A DNA stretch of 64,000 nucleotides from Streptococcus pneumoniae. Its GTDB lineage: Bacteria; Bacillota; Bacilli; Lactobacillales; Streptococcaceae. The notes beneath the pieces were generated by a model. It had not been told where the DNA came from. It worked only from the letters and a program-made list of their open reading frames with translations, and did not search any database. The stretch covers positions 1,984,001 through 2,048,000 of the forward strand of contig NZ_LN831051.1 of the NCBI RefSeq assembly GCF_001457635.1, written 5' to 3'. Position numbers and translations under genes: made by a program. This document shows positions 25,505-36,707 of this stretch, piece after piece; positions within the stretch are counted from its first letter, which is position 1; each line of letters begins with the position of its first letter.

Positions 25505-26302
25505 TTACAAAAAATCAAAAAAATTCTTCACATCCTCTACATACCCATGCTTTTCTATTAAGCTGGCTAATAATTCCAGATTGTGCCCCTGATAGTTATC
25601 GTCACGACGCAGTTCTTCATACATTTCGATAAAGGGAAGCCCCTTGGACTTGGCCAATTCTAACTCAGCTTCGTAATCATAAGCAACTTTACGAAATTGG
25701 ATATTGAGTAATTCCCCATCTTCAACTTCTATCACGGCATACTGGGCACGGTGATTTTTTAACGCCTCCCAATTAAAATAGGGCATGCCAATCGACCCTG
25801 GATTGATGATTTGTTGCCCTTGACTTCCATAACGAAGCAACTGCTTGTGAACATGACCATAAACTGCCACGTCCGTTTCCGCATCTAGCAAGTCACCACC
25901 ATAGTTTTTGTCAGGTAAATTATGAGAGATAGAAAAGCGCAATCCGTCAATTTCTTTCTTTTCCAGCAAAGGCAAGCTTCGTAGCCAGACAATCGTTGCA
26001 GGATCCATTCGCTCCATCAAATACTGTGTCATACGCAAGAGCTGAACTTCCTGTGGGTCTTCTAAGCCATATTGCCCATCTAAAGCCTCAAGGACACGAT
26101 CATCCCAATTGCCTCGAACACTTGCTGTGATAGGAAGGTCCTTTAGCAGGGCGACTAAGTCATTTGCGCCTGGACCAGGAAGAAAAATATCTCCCAGAAG
26201 CCAATATTCACTGGCCCCTTGATTTTTAGCATCTGCAATCACTGCTTCTAGCGCCGTCGCATTGCCATGAACATCTGATAAAATTGCGATTTTATGGTTC
26301 AT
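25505..26302 (-). CDS. Metallophosphoesterase
   Basis: 265-aa calcineurin-like phosphoesterase of the YfcE/MJ0936-like type. Motifs: [32 protein letters not shown], and the C-terminal GHVHKQLL with NPGSIGMPY. It hydrolyses a phosphodiester or phosphomonoester with two metal ions; the substrate is unknown. Its start overlaps the end of uvrC by 11 nt, indicating translational coupling. Confidence 0.9.
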
Positions 26303-28136
26303 TGTGGTTTCCTTCCGTTTGGTAATCTACTCTTTCTTCTGCTACTTGAGGCAAGGCTTCTCCCTGCGGGTTCAACTTTCTTTGCACAGCCTCTGCAACG
26401 ACTCTAGGTACCCCAACTTCGACAATCTCATCCACACTGGCTTCCTTGATTTTGGTCAAAGACTTGAAATGCCTCATGAGATTTTGCTTGCGTTTAGGTC
26501 CCAGACCATCAATCCCATCCAATTGAGATGAGAAAGAATTTTTGGAGCGCAGTTGGCGGTGGAAAGTGATAGCAAAGCGGTGCACCTCATCTTGGATGCG
26601 TTGGAGGAGGAAAAATTCCTGAGAATTGCGAGACAAGTCCACCACCTCAAGCGGATCTCCAAAGAGCAATTCATGGGTTTGGTGCTTATCATTCTTTTGC
26701 AGCCCAGCAATTGGAATATCCAAGCCCAGTTCCTCTTGGATAACCTGCTTAGCGATATTGACTTGACCTTGCCCCCCATCAATCACAATCAAATCTGGAG
26801 GAGTCAAAGCCTCACGCTGTACTCGACCATAGCGTCTGCGAATGACCTCTCTCATGCTGGCATAGTCGTCTGGTCCAACAACCGTTTTTATCTTGTACTT
26901 ACGGTAATCCTTCTTACTCGGTTTACCGTTGACAAAGACCACCATAGCCGAAACAGGGCTAGTTCCCATGATATTAGAGTTATCGAAGGACTCGATACGT
27001 ACTGGGGTCGGGATTTGGAGCAAACGCCCTAGATTTTCAATAGCTCCTTGAGTCTTTTCGACAGATTTTTCTAGCAGATTGAACTTCTGCTCTAGACTAA
27101 CACGAGCATTTTTTATGGCTAGATTGACCAGTTGTTTTTTCTCTCCACGTTGAGGCTTAAGAATCTTGGAATCCACCAAGGCCTTGACAGCCTCTTCGTC
27201 AATATCCTGCGGAATCAGTACCTCATTGGGAACTAGATGAGATTTTTCTTGATAGAATTGTCCTACATAGGTCAAAAAATCCTCATCTGGATCATTGAAG
27301 TAGGGGAAGAGATTGACATCGCGCTCGATAAGCTTACCCTGACGGACAAAGAAAACCTGCACACACATCCAGCCCTTATCCACATAGTAGCCAAAGACAT
27401 CGCGATTTTGCAAATCTTTCGCCATGACCCGTTGCTTGGTTCGAAGCGTTCCAATAGCCTGAATCAGGTCACGGTATTCCGCCGCACGTTCAAACTCCAT
27501 ACTTTGTGCTGCTACTGCCATTTTACTCTTGAGATCATCGATGATTTTGTCATCCTGACCTTTCAGAAAATCAGACACCTCCTGAGCCATAGACTTGAAA
27601 TAAGCCTCATCCTTCTTACAGATGGTGTGGGCCATACACTGGCCGATATGGTAATAAAAACAGACCTTAGAGGGCGGGTTGGTACATTTTCGAAAAGGGA
27701 AAATCCTATCTAGAAGTCGCTTGATTTCATTGGCTGCCCCCACATCTGGATAAGGGCCAAAATAAAGACCACCGTCCTTTTTGACCTGACGAGTAATGAT
27801 AAGCCGTGGATAGCGCTCATTGGTGATTTTGATGAAAGGATAGGACTTGTCATCCTTGAGCATGATATTGTACTTGGGCTTGTTTTCCTTGATCAGGTTG
27901 ATTTCTAGGAGAAGTGCCTCAATATTAGACTCCGTAACAATAAATTCAAAATCCACAATTTCAGACACCAGAGCCTCTGTCTTGGTATCATGACTTCCAC
28001 GAAAATAGGACCGTACTCGATTACGCAGATTTTTAGCCTTTCCTACATAGATAATGGTGCCATTTTTATCCTTATGAATGTAGCAACCAGGGCTGGTCGG
28101 CAAGAGCTCTAGTTTTGATTTAATCAAGTTGTTCAT
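26292..28136 (-). CDS. uvrC: Excinuclease ABC subunit C
   Basis: 614 aa. The GIY-YIG nuclease domain ([20 protein letters not shown]) makes the 3' incision; a Cys-containing linker ([19 protein letters not shown]), a UVR motif (about 200-235), the RNase H-like domain for the 5' incision ([20 protein letters not shown]) and C-terminal HhH motifs ([17 protein letters not shown]) follow. It works with UvrAB in nucleotide excision repair. Confidence 0.97.
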
Positions 28137-28157
28137 AGTTCCATTATAGCAAAAAAA

Positions 28158-28179
28158 GTAGGGAAAGATAGTACCCTAC
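28158..28179 (-). terminator. Terminator overlapping the stop of the metzincin-like gene
   Basis: Minus-strand GTAGGG, 10-nt loop, CCCTAC followed by TTTTTTT. The TAG stop codon (28178-28176) is in the 5' arm. Confidence 0.75.
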
Positions 28180-28877
28180 TCACTAGTCTCATATATTTTT
28201 CGGAGGTTTGCAACATCCTCTTCCTGGATACCATAAAAGGAACCTGCTGGTTGCATGACAGACTTCTCATCTGTATGGTCCAAGCCAATCGCATGACCTA
28301 ACTCATGTTCTGCCGTATGGACAAGGCGTTCATAGGAGTAGCCATAGTATGGATTGGACAAATAATAATGATTCAACCGCACCGTTACGGACAAGAATTG
28401 CCCTGTTAAGAGATTAGTTTGACTTTCCGCCTCTCCTGCCACAGGAGTGCCTCCGTCGTTCATCTCCGTAGCCGTAATATCCGCCTTACTAGACTCAGTC
28501 ACGAGTTCAAAGTTAAAAGCACCAGTTTGATTCCAGTTCTGGATTGCTTCTAAATAAGCCTCTTGAAAGCGTGAATCCATCTGCGGATCCAGGTAAATAC
28601 GAGCAGAGGCCTGTGCCCACCTTCCTTCAGAATGCTGGTGACTATCTGTCTGGCTTAACTTAGGCAGTTGCCCTGTTTTCTCCCATTGGTCAATACTTTG
28701 TTGACCAATTTTTACTGACCGTTCTGCTTGCTTTAGCGCTCCTTGAAAATCCCCGTTCAGATACCAGAGAAGTCCGAAAGCAAGCACACATAAGAGCACA
28801 ACTATCCAAACCAGACGCCAAAACAAACGCCACACAAAAGAAAAGAAAGCCCCTATCAAACGAAAAAGCCAGCGCAT
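28176..28877 (-). CDS. Membrane-anchored metzincin/matrixin-like metalloprotease
   Basis: 233 aa from ATG 28877 (GGTGGAGA site; the upstream ATG at 28898 is weaker). One strong membrane segment (about 10-40), a linker, then a zinc protease domain with HELGHAIGLDH (zinc ligands His191, His195, His201; catalytic Glu192) and a downstream Met-turn candidate SVMQP. This is the M10/matrixin signature, with the active site outside the cell. Substrate unknown. Monocistronic, on the opposite side of a short gap from uvrC. Confidence 0.82.
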   Translation of the reverse strand: MRWLFRLIGAFFSFVWRLFWRLVWIVVLLCVLAFGLLWYLNGDFQGALKQAERSVKIGQQSIDQWEKTGQLPKLSQTDSHQHSEGRWAQASARIYLDPQMDSRFQEAYLEAIQNWNQTGAFNFELVTESSKADITATEMNDGGTPVAGEAESQTNLLTGQFLSVTVRLNHYYLSNPYYGYSYERLVHTAEHELGHAIGLDHTDEKSVMQPAGSFYGIQEEDVANLRKIYETSE

Positions 28878-28955
28878 GTCTCTCCACCTTTCTAGCAAAT
28901 AAGAATTATTTTACTAAAAGAAGCTAAAAGAAATCTAAATACTGACTTTTTCATC

Positions 28956-30188
28956 TTAACGTCCTACTATTTTTTTGAGTAACTGGATAGCTTTGTATTT
29001 TAAAGGCGATGGATGGTAACGGAAAGTACCCGCTTTGCGTACAATATAGCCATTAAAATTCTGTTTAAAACGCAAAACACCATCACTTCCATCAAAAATC
29101 CCTTGAATGCCTAGGAAGTTGTATTTAGGTATTCCACGTTTTATGCTTTCCAACATAACATATTTTTGAAGCAGGGCAGGGGCATAGAACTTATTAAACT
29201 CAGTGTAGGAACCACTAAAGAGATAAGTCGTTTCCTGAGGCATATAAACAAATAAACTCCCAGCTAAAACAATATCTTCTTCTCCATATTTTTCAATCAA
29301 GTCTCGCGCTTCTGCTTTTCGAACTTCAAACGTTTCAAATTGACTAGAATATTCTCTCAGTTGATTTTGTTTTTTCTCAGAATGAGGATTTTTACTCAAA
29401 TCAAGTCGCAACTTGTCCAAGTTTTCTTCTAGTTTACTTTGTTCACCTTGCAATTTGCTCATATAGTCCGAAAAATTTAAGCTTGCTATGAGAAACTCCG
29501 CTTGTTCTCCAAAAGTATCATAAAAATGCTCATAATATTCTAAACTTTTATCACTATATTCTCTACGTTCAGAGGTTTCTTTTGTTATATTCTTAAAAAT
29601 CGATAGTTCTTCACGTTTTAACTTTTTCAACCGAATGCCAAAGGTTTCAGCCTTTTTCACCAAGGGTTTACCCTTTTTGCTAAAACTTTTAAGCAAACTC
29701 TTTTCAGTTAATTCAGTTAAATCTTTATAGTATAACCAATCTGGTTCTCCACCTGGGTAACCTGTTGTTAAGCCATCAAATTGATAACCTAAATCAGTCA
29801 AACCTTGAATAATACTTTTTTTCTCAGCATCTATTGGATTACCTTGGCTATCAAAAGTTTGATAAGTTTCATAAGGTTTTACAAGCAACTCTAATACACC
29901 ATTTTGCTTGGCATATTCTTTTAACTCTGCATAAAAAACTGGAAGAGCATCTTGTTGGGTATAAATCGGCCCCGAATTGAGTTCCATATGCAGACCACCC
30001 AGCATGGGCAAGCTATAAACCAGAGCTGCAACTTGAATTTCTCCTTCTTGTTTCAAAGCAAGATAAACAATTCGAGCCCCTCTTTTTTCTAGCAAATCCC
30101 CCATCTGGACAGATTGCATAAAGGAACGAGAAGAAACCTGATCAGAATAAGTCTGAAACTCTTCTTTCGTGAGTGTTGTTAGTGCCAT
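28956..30188 (-). CDS. murN: MurN, second tRNA-dependent amino acid ligase for peptidoglycan branches
   Basis: 410-aa FemABX-family enzyme (duplicated GNAT fold with a coiled-coil arm about 235-290). It adds L-Ala from Ala-tRNA to the Ala or Ser already placed on the lipid II lysine by MurM, completing dipeptide cross-bridges. It lies 4 nt behind murM, as in all pneumococci. Also called fibB. Branched muropeptides are needed for full penicillin resistance. Confidence 0.96.
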   Translation of the reverse strand: MALTTLTKEEFQTYSDQVSSRSFMQSVQMGDLLEKRGARIVYLALKQEGEIQVAALVYSLPMLGGLHMELNSGPIYTQQDALPVFYAELKEYAKQNGVLELLVKPYETYQTFDSQGNPIDAEKKSIIQGLTDLGYQFDGLTTGYPGGEPDWLYYKDLTELTEKSLLKSFSKKGKPLVKKAETFGIRLKKLKREELSIFKNITKETSERREYSDKSLEYYEHFYDTFGEQAEFLIASLNFSDYMSKLQGEQSKLEENLDKLRLDLSKNPHSEKKQNQLREYSSQFETFEVRKAEARDLIEKYGEEDIVLAGSLFVYMPQETTYLFSGSYTEFNKFYAPALLQKYVMLESIKRGIPKYNFLGIQGIFDGSDGVLRFKQNFNGYIVRKAGTFRYHPSPLKYKAIQLLKKIVGR

Positions 30189-30192
30189 ATAC

Positions 30193-31413
30193 TTACTTTC
30201 TATGTTTTTTTCTTAATGTTTTACGGAAATCAAGAGCAAGTCTTAACAGAGGATAGAGAGGATGAGTGGGCATTGTAAATTCACCCAAGTATTCTTCAAT
30301 CGTTGGATTAAATTTTTCCTTAAAATGATAAAGTCCACCATTGAGAGAGTTTTCAAGACCACCTAAATTTTGCCAAACCATACCTCGCTCAAAGGCATAG
30401 CGAGCCGTTTCATACCATGTTAAAATTGGTGCATTGTAACGTTTAAAATCATCATCCATACCAGCATATATATTGACAGAGGTAGTACCAAATTCCAAAC
30501 TCAAAGTAGCCGCTAAAGGAACTCTCGCTTGACCTACATCTATATATTCCTGCAAGAAGGTCAATTCCTCTAACAAACGTTCTTTTTCCTTCTTCTGCGC
30601 TTCTACTTTTGAAATTCGAGTCGACTCAGTAAAGGTCTCTTCCAAGGCTCTATTTTTTGCTAACTGTTCTTCTAATTCTTGCGAACGTTTAGAAACATCC
30701 AAGGTGGCCAAGGTGATATAGGCCTTGTCCTTAAAATTATCTAACAATTTTTTATAATAGGCTTCATTCCTCAAATGAATCTCTTTTCGCTTCTCAGTTT
30801 TTTTCATCAACTCCGAAAATGAATCTAATAGTTCCAGTCCACCATATTGAATCTCAAGCCCTTTGTTTCGTGCTGTTCGAATAGCCTGTTTTGTTGACTT
30901 GGAAAGTTTATCTTCTTCAAAATTTTCCTTGTATATTTTCGCCTGAATACGAGGTTGAATGGTGTCTCCCATTTCCTCCGTTTTTCCTGACCACCTTACT
31001 CCCATTTGTTGCAAACTATCAATAATAGCCAGATTTTCAGGAAATTCTGTCTTTTCCTGATTGATTAAACTTTGAGATAGGCAAATACTTGGGTCAAAAG
31101 TCACAAAAACCGCTCTCTTACTGCGAGCATAGGACTTAATAGACTGAATGACAAAATTCAAGAGTTCTTTATCCCCATAATCCAATATAGGTCCTCTTGG
31201 GATGTAAAACATTTTATAGCCTAGCGGAAGAGTTCTAATCAAAATACTAGCTGTCGCCAGTAATTTTTCTTCCCTGTAAACACCAAACTTCTCATGTTGC
31301 CAATTAGACTTAACTTCCTCCCAAGCACTACTTTGTAATACATTGGCTAATTCATGTTCTTTGACAAACTGATCATATTCTAATGTGGGAATGCCAATTT
31401 GATAACGGTACAT
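30193..31413 (-). CDS. murM: MurM, first tRNA-dependent amino acid ligase for peptidoglycan branches
   Basis: 406-aa FemABX-family enzyme that attaches L-Ser or L-Ala from aminoacyl-tRNA to the lysine of lipid II at the membrane. Characteristic start MYRYQIGIPTLEYDQFVKEH, the coiled-coil arm about 230-290, and the C-terminal NLGGLENSLNGGLYHFKEKF. A GGAGGAAAGAG site precedes ATG 31413. murM alleles are mosaic in resistant strains; allele type cannot be judged here without comparison. Also called fibA. Confidence 0.96.
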   Translation of the reverse strand: MYRYQIGIPTLEYDQFVKEHELANVLQSSAWEEVKSNWQHEKFGVYREEKLLATASILIRTLPLGYKMFYIPRGPILDYGDKELLNFVIQSIKSYARSKRAVFVTFDPSICLSQSLINQEKTEFPENLAIIDSLQQMGVRWSGKTEEMGDTIQPRIQAKIYKENFEEDKLSKSTKQAIRTARNKGLEIQYGGLELLDSFSELMKKTEKRKEIHLRNEAYYKKLLDNFKDKAYITLATLDVSKRSQELEEQLAKNRALEETFTESTRISKVEAQKKEKERLLEELTFLQEYIDVGQARVPLAATLSLEFGTTSVNIYAGMDDDFKRYNAPILTWYETARYAFERGMVWQNLGGLENSLNGGLYHFKEKFNPTIEEYLGEFTMPTHPLYPLLRLALDFRKTLRKKHRK

Positions 31414-31524
31414 TTCCTACTCTCTTTCCTCCAGTATTTTATTACTATTCTACTACTTTCGTTTGAAAAGTCTAGTGAAAACATATTTTATTTTAGTTCT
31501 ACTCCCCCTATGCTGAAGTTCAAA

Positions 31525-32316
<792 letters not shown>

Positions 32317-32325
32317 CTATTTTTC

Positions 32326-32350
32326 TATAAGAAAAAGCCGAAACTCGACT
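32326..32350 (-). terminator. rnjB terminator
   Basis: The minus strand has AAAGTCGAGTTTCGGCTTTTTCTT, a short stem with one G-U pair and a T-rich tail, between rnjB and estA. Confidence 0.55.
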
Positions 32351-32372
32351 TTCTCTCTGTTTATTTCAACGA

Positions 32373-34034
32373 TTATTTTGCTTCCATGACTACTGGTAAA
32401 ATAGCTGGACGACGCTTGGTTTGGTCAAAGAGATACTTGGTCAAATTATCTCGAACCTTCCCTTTAAGATCTGCCCAGTCAAAGTCATCTCCTTGAAGAT
32501 ACTCTTCTACCGTTTGGTTAATCAATTCTGAACTTTCATGGAGAATATCGCGACTCTTCTTGAGATAAACAAATCCGCGCGTATGAACACGAGCCCTAGC
32601 CACAATTTTCTTCTCACGACGGTTGACTGTAATAGCCACGATGAAAATTCCATCCTCTGACAAGACCTTACGGTCACGAAGAACAACATTTCCAACATCA
32701 CCAATGGCATTCCCATCAATCAAGATATCTCCTGCTGAAACCGATCCAGCTGGAACAAAGTCTCCATTCTCGTAAGCCATGGTCGTCCCCTTTTTAGGAA
32801 TGAAGATGTGTTCTGGCAACATCCCAACTGCCATGGCAGCCTTAGCGTGAGCATCCAACTCACGATACTCCCCTTGGACAGGGAAGAGGTACTTAGGTTG
32901 CAAAAGATTGATCATCAGCTGCAAATCACGCACATTTCCGTGCCCTGATACATGTAAACTTTGGGTAATCAATTTGACAACCCCACCTGCCTGATAAATC
33001 ATATTTTCCACACGCGCAACAAAGGCTTCTTTAGCAATAGACGGAGCCGTAGCAATATAGACCAGGTCCCCATCCTTGATTTCTACATAACGATGGCGAC
33101 CAATCGACATCTTACGAAGTCCATTGATAGGTTCACCCATACGACCTGTCTCAAGAATAATCAACTCATGGTCTTCAAAGCGAGACATATCTTTAGGCTT
33201 AATCAAGAGAATTTCGTTGGCTAAAGACAACTTCTTAAGACGAATCGCTGTGCGGACGATATTTTCAATATCAAATCCTGTCAAGACGATACGTCGACCT
33301 GTTTTATCCGCAGCGTCAAAAATCTGCTGAATACGAGAAAGATTACTGGAAACAGCTGCAACGATGATACGACCTTCCCAGTCAGCAATAGTTTGGGTAA
33401 TTTCATCCCTAACTTCACTTTCACTAGCCACCTGAATATTGCTGTCTGCATTGGCCGAATCACTGAGGAGAGCCAGGACGCCGTCACGACCAATCTCTGC
33501 CAAACGAGCAAAATCAGTTGCATAAGATTCACTAGCCGTTTGGTCAAATTTGAAATCACCTGTATAAACGATGCTTCCTTCCGATGTCTTCAAGACAATT
33601 CCCAGACTCTCTGGAACGGAGTAAGTCGTAGGGAAGAAGGAAACCACTGTCCCACCAAAATCAATCTCCGTATTCTCATCAATGACATGGAAATCATTAA
33701 ATTTCTTAACGGCATCATTTCCTTTGACAAAGAGCTTTGCCAACTCAATGGTCAACTCAGACCCAAATACAGGAACTTTAGCCTCTGCCAAGAGATAAGG
33801 TAGAGCACCAATGGCATCCGCATGCCCGTGGGTCAAGAAAACCCCAGCAATACGGTCGCTATTTTCAAAAAGGTAATCCATGTTTGGAATCACCACATCG
33901 ACCCCTAATTGTTCATTTTCAGGATATTTTAACCCTACATTCAAAACAAAAATGGACTCTCCAATTTCAGCAATGTACATATTTTTTCCATTCTCACGCA
34001 CACCACCAAGTGTTGTTAAACTGATATTACTCAT
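32373..34034 (-). CDS. rnjB: Ribonuclease J2
   Basis: 553-aa metallo-beta-lactamase/beta-CASP RNase. The metal motif reads LTHGHADAIGA (residues 67-77), lacking the second His and Glu of the HGHEDHIGG motif of RNase J1; this degeneracy is typical of RNase J2, which supports J1 within a J1-J2 complex in mRNA decay. The rest (beta-CASP domain, C-terminal domain with RDILHESSELI) is intact. Pneumococcus encodes the J1 paralogue elsewhere. Confidence 0.92.
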   Translation of the reverse strand: MSNISLTTLGGVRENGKNMYIAEIGESIFVLNVGLKYPENEQLGVDVVIPNMDYLFENSDRIAGVFLTHGHADAIGALPYLLAEAKVPVFGSELTIELAKLFVKGNDAVKKFNDFHVIDENTEIDFGGTVVSFFPTTYSVPESLGIVLKTSEGSIVYTGDFKFDQTASESYATDFARLAEIGRDGVLALLSDSANADSNIQVASESEVRDEITQTIADWEGRIIVAAVSSNLSRIQQIFDAADKTGRRIVLTGFDIENIVRTAIRLKKLSLANEILLIKPKDMSRFEDHELIILETGRMGEPINGLRKMSIGRHRYVEIKDGDLVYIATAPSIAKEAFVARVENMIYQAGGVVKLITQSLHVSGHGNVRDLQLMINLLQPKYLFPVQGEYRELDAHAKAAMAVGMLPEHIFIPKKGTTMAYENGDFVPAGSVSAGDILIDGNAIGDVGNVVLRDRKVLSEDGIFIVAITVNRREKKIVARARVHTRGFVYLKKSRDILHESSELINQTVEEYLQGDDFDWADLKGKVRDNLTKYLFDQTKRRPAILPVVMEAK

Positions 34035-34177
34035 TTTTCCTCCAAAATCTTAGTTTATCTTGATTATAGGGCAACTCTACCCTCTTATTCTAAAAGTTCT
34101 AATACTTTCAGCCGAATCTTTTCCTACCATTATACCATTTTTTTGATGATTTTCAAAATGAAGGTCTGTTTTCAAAA

Positions 34178-34202
34178 AAGAGTTGATTTCCCAACTCTTT
34201 CC
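34178..34202 (-). terminator. recJ terminator
   Basis: Minus-strand AAAGAGTTG-GGAAAT-CAACTCTTTTTTGA, 9-bp stem with a T tract, directly after the recJ stop. Confidence 0.88.
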
Positions 34203-34208
34203 TAACTT

Positions 34209-36431
34209 CTACTCTTTTTCCATCAAAAAATCATAAATTTCTTGCACCGTACCCAGCGCCATCATTTCTTGGTCTTTAACGGTTTGTTTGAGATTTTGGT
34301 AAATTTGACTTTCTCCTATCTCCCGCTTTGGCGCCTCTTTATTGACTGTCATCACACCATCTTTTATCGTCACAAAGCCTAGTTCTTCAAATACTTGAAT
34401 CATCTTGACCAGCAAGATTTGTTGAATATTAAGATATGCAGCCAAATCTTTCAGCTTGTAGCGAATATCAAACTCTGGGAACTGGTAAATAGTCTTGTAC
34501 AATTTGGCAAACTGATCTCTAGTCCCATAACCTGTCAGATAATAGGCCTTGTCAATATCATTTTTGAAATAGACAGCAGAGAAATGCTGTTCCTGAAAAA
34601 TGGTCTTCAGCTGAGTAATATCCTCTGGAATGTTTTTTACGACAATAGCTTCACTAGCCGCAAGATTTGGCAGTTCTCCAGGAAAATCCAAGACTGGAAC
34701 ACCTTCTGGCAAGACTGCATTTTTTCCACGAATGTTAAAAAGTTGAACACCTTCCACTCGCGCATCCACCATCATCAACTGGAGGGCAGTTTGGCCATTC
34801 CATTGGTTGACAGACAATTTAACCGCTAACTCTAGATTCTTGGTTTGAGAAAACTCTGTCGCCCATCTGCCTTGACCAAAGGCTACCACTTCAAAACTCG
34901 CCTCACCCTTGGAAATTTTCAGCTTTAGATGGGCATTACCTGCCCCCATAGTACGAGCACTTTCGACCTGAAAATTCTTGATATAAAAAATAGGTTTCTG
35001 ATTATCCATTCCAAAAGGAGCTAAACGTTCAAAACTTTTGACCGTTTCCAAGCTAAGTGCCTCCAAATCCAACTCTTCATCTAGGTTTAACTTATTCTTG
35101 CCACCAGCATCTGCACCTTTTTCACGAACATAATCTTCCAAAACCTGAGATAAATCTGAGAGTTGCTCAACTTCCAGCGTCATACCCGCTGCACCTGCAT
35201 GACCTCCAAAGGCGATGAAGAGGTCTCGATGGGGATCCAGAGCTTCAAAAATATCGACCGCTTCCACACTACGAGCACTGCCCTTGGCACGACCGTCTTC
35301 TATATTAAGAACAATGACTGTCTGTCCCAATTCTTCCAATAAACGACCAGCCACGATTCCTAGAACCCCAGGATTCCAGCCTTCCTTGGCCAAGACCTGA
35401 ACCTTCTTCTCAGGATCCACCATGGTCTTGGCTTCTTCATAGATAGACTGAACGATTTCCTTGCGCTCTTCGTTTTTCTGGTGAATCATAAGGGCAATCT
35501 CATGCGCTTCCTCATCATCAAATCCAGTCAACAAATCAATGGCAGGATTGGGATCATCCAAGCGACCCAAGGCATTCAAACGAGGAGCAATCTGGAAACC
35601 AACCGTTTCTTCTGTTACTTCGTTGGCAGCAATCCCAGCCATGTCCAGCATTTCTTGCAGACCAATGCGCTGGGTATGACCCAACATTTCCAGACCATAT
35701 TGAACTAAGATACGATTTTCATCCGTCAGACTCACCATATCTGCAATAGTTCCAATAGCGACCAAATCAAGCAATTCCACTTGCACTTCTTCTAACAGGG
35801 CACAAGCCAACTTGAAAGCAACTCCACAACCAGCCAAATATTTAAAAGGATAATCCGCATCTGGATGTTCAGGATGGACAATAGCATAAGCATCTGGCAG
35901 GGTTTCAGGCATGGAATGATGGTCTGTCACAATGACATCTACTCCCATAGACTGAGCCAATGCAATAGCCTCATGACCAGCAACCCCATTGTCCACCGTC
36001 ACAATCAAGGAAATTCCTTCTTGCTCGATAAAGTATTTATAAACACTAGCATTAGGGCCATAGCCATCGGTAAAACGATTTGGCAGGTAAACTCGGCACT
36101 CCGCACCAAGTTGTTCCAAACTTTCCTTCACAATAGAAGCCGAAGTCATGCCATCCGCATCATAGTCTCCATAAACGAGAATATTTTCCCCTTCTTCAAT
36201 AGCCTGACGAATCCGCTCCACTGCCTTGTCCATATCATGGAGCAGATAAGCATCATGTAAGTCCTCCAAGGAAGGTTCTAAAAACTTCTTCAGACTTTCT
36301 TGGTCCTGAATCCCTCTCTCAAACAATAACCGAGCCACCTCAGGACCCAGTCCAGCCTTCTTGGCTATCTTTGTAAAATCCGCATCTTCTACCTGCAGGG
36401 CAAACTGCCATTCATAAGTAGGTGTTATCAA
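34209..36431 (-). CDS. recJ: Single-stranded-DNA-specific exonuclease RecJ
   Basis: About 740 aa. DHH-phosphoesterase motifs VYGDYDADGMTSAS (about 90) and VTDHHSMPE, the DHHA1 domain with AFGGHAGAAGM, an OB-fold domain, and a C-terminal RecJ_C-type extension. It degrades ssDNA 5' to 3' in recombination and mismatch repair. I choose the TTG at 36431 (MITPTYEWQFA), which has a purine-rich AGTGGA upstream; a GTG at 36443 is the alternative and adds four residues. Confidence 0.93.
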   Translation of the reverse strand: MITPTYEWQFALQVEDADFTKIAKKAGLGPEVARLLFERGIQDQESLKKFLEPSLEDLHDAYLLHDMDKAVERIRQAIEEGENILVYGDYDADGMTSASIVKESLEQLGAECRVYLPNRFTDGYGPNASVYKYFIEQEGISLIVTVDNGVAGHEAIALAQSMGVDVIVTDHHSMPETLPDAYAIVHPEHPDADYPFKYLAGCGVAFKLACALLEEVQVELLDLVAIGTIADMVSLTDENRILVQYGLEMLGHTQRIGLQEMLDMAGIAANEVTEETVGFQIAPRLNALGRLDDPNPAIDLLTGFDDEEAHEIALMIHQKNEERKEIVQSIYEEAKTMVDPEKKVQVLAKEGWNPGVLGIVAGRLLEELGQTVIVLNIEDGRAKGSARSVEAVDIFEALDPHRDLFIAFGGHAGAAGMTLEVEQLSDLSQVLEDYVREKGADAGGKNKLNLDEELDLEALSLETVKSFERLAPFGMDNQKPIFYIKNFQVESARTMGAGNAHLKLKISKGEASFEVVAFGQGRWATEFSQTKNLELAVKLSVNQWNGQTALQLMMVDARVEGVQLFNIRGKNAVLPEGVPVLDFPGELPNLAASEAIVVKNIPEDITQLKTIFQEQHFSAVYFKNDIDKAYYLTGYGTRDQFAKLYKTIYQFPEFDIRYKLKDLAAYLNIQQILLVKMIQVFEELGFVTIKDGVMTVNKEAPKREIGESQIYQNLKQTVKDQEMMALGTVQEIYDFLMEKE

Positions 36432-36521
36432 AAAGACATCCACTCTTTCTAAGAATTCTATTGCTTCATTATAACATGATTTAGACGTTTTCTCTATCCA
36501 GATTGCTTTTTTATAACATTT

Positions 36522-36623
36522 TATAGTATATTGAAACTAGAATAGTACACCTCTACTTATAAAATATTGTTAGAAATCGATTTGACTGTCCCGATCGATT
36601 TGTCCTTTTCTTATTTCACTATA
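36522..36623. repeat. RUP element (102 bp variant)
   Basis: TATAGTATATTGAAACTAGA to CTTATTTCACTATA, 102 bp, five shorter than the standard copies because the end before the terminal TATA is shortened. It lies 21 bp upstream of the -35 of the following operon. Confidence 0.88.
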
Positions 36624-36644
36624 GTGAATTTTTTCAGATACGGT

Positions 36645-36673
36645 TTGACAAGAACATTCTTTTATTGTAGAAT
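36645..36673 (+). promoter_or_regulatory. Promoter of the amino-acid ABC operon
   Basis: Perfect -35 TTGACA (36645-36650), 17-nt spacer, -10 TAGAAT (36668-36673), and a 5' leader of about 27 nt with AAAGGAG before the ATPase start. Confidence 0.8.
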
Positions 36674-36707
36674 TGTGTTATAAAATCTAATATAAAGGAG
36701 ATCTCTC

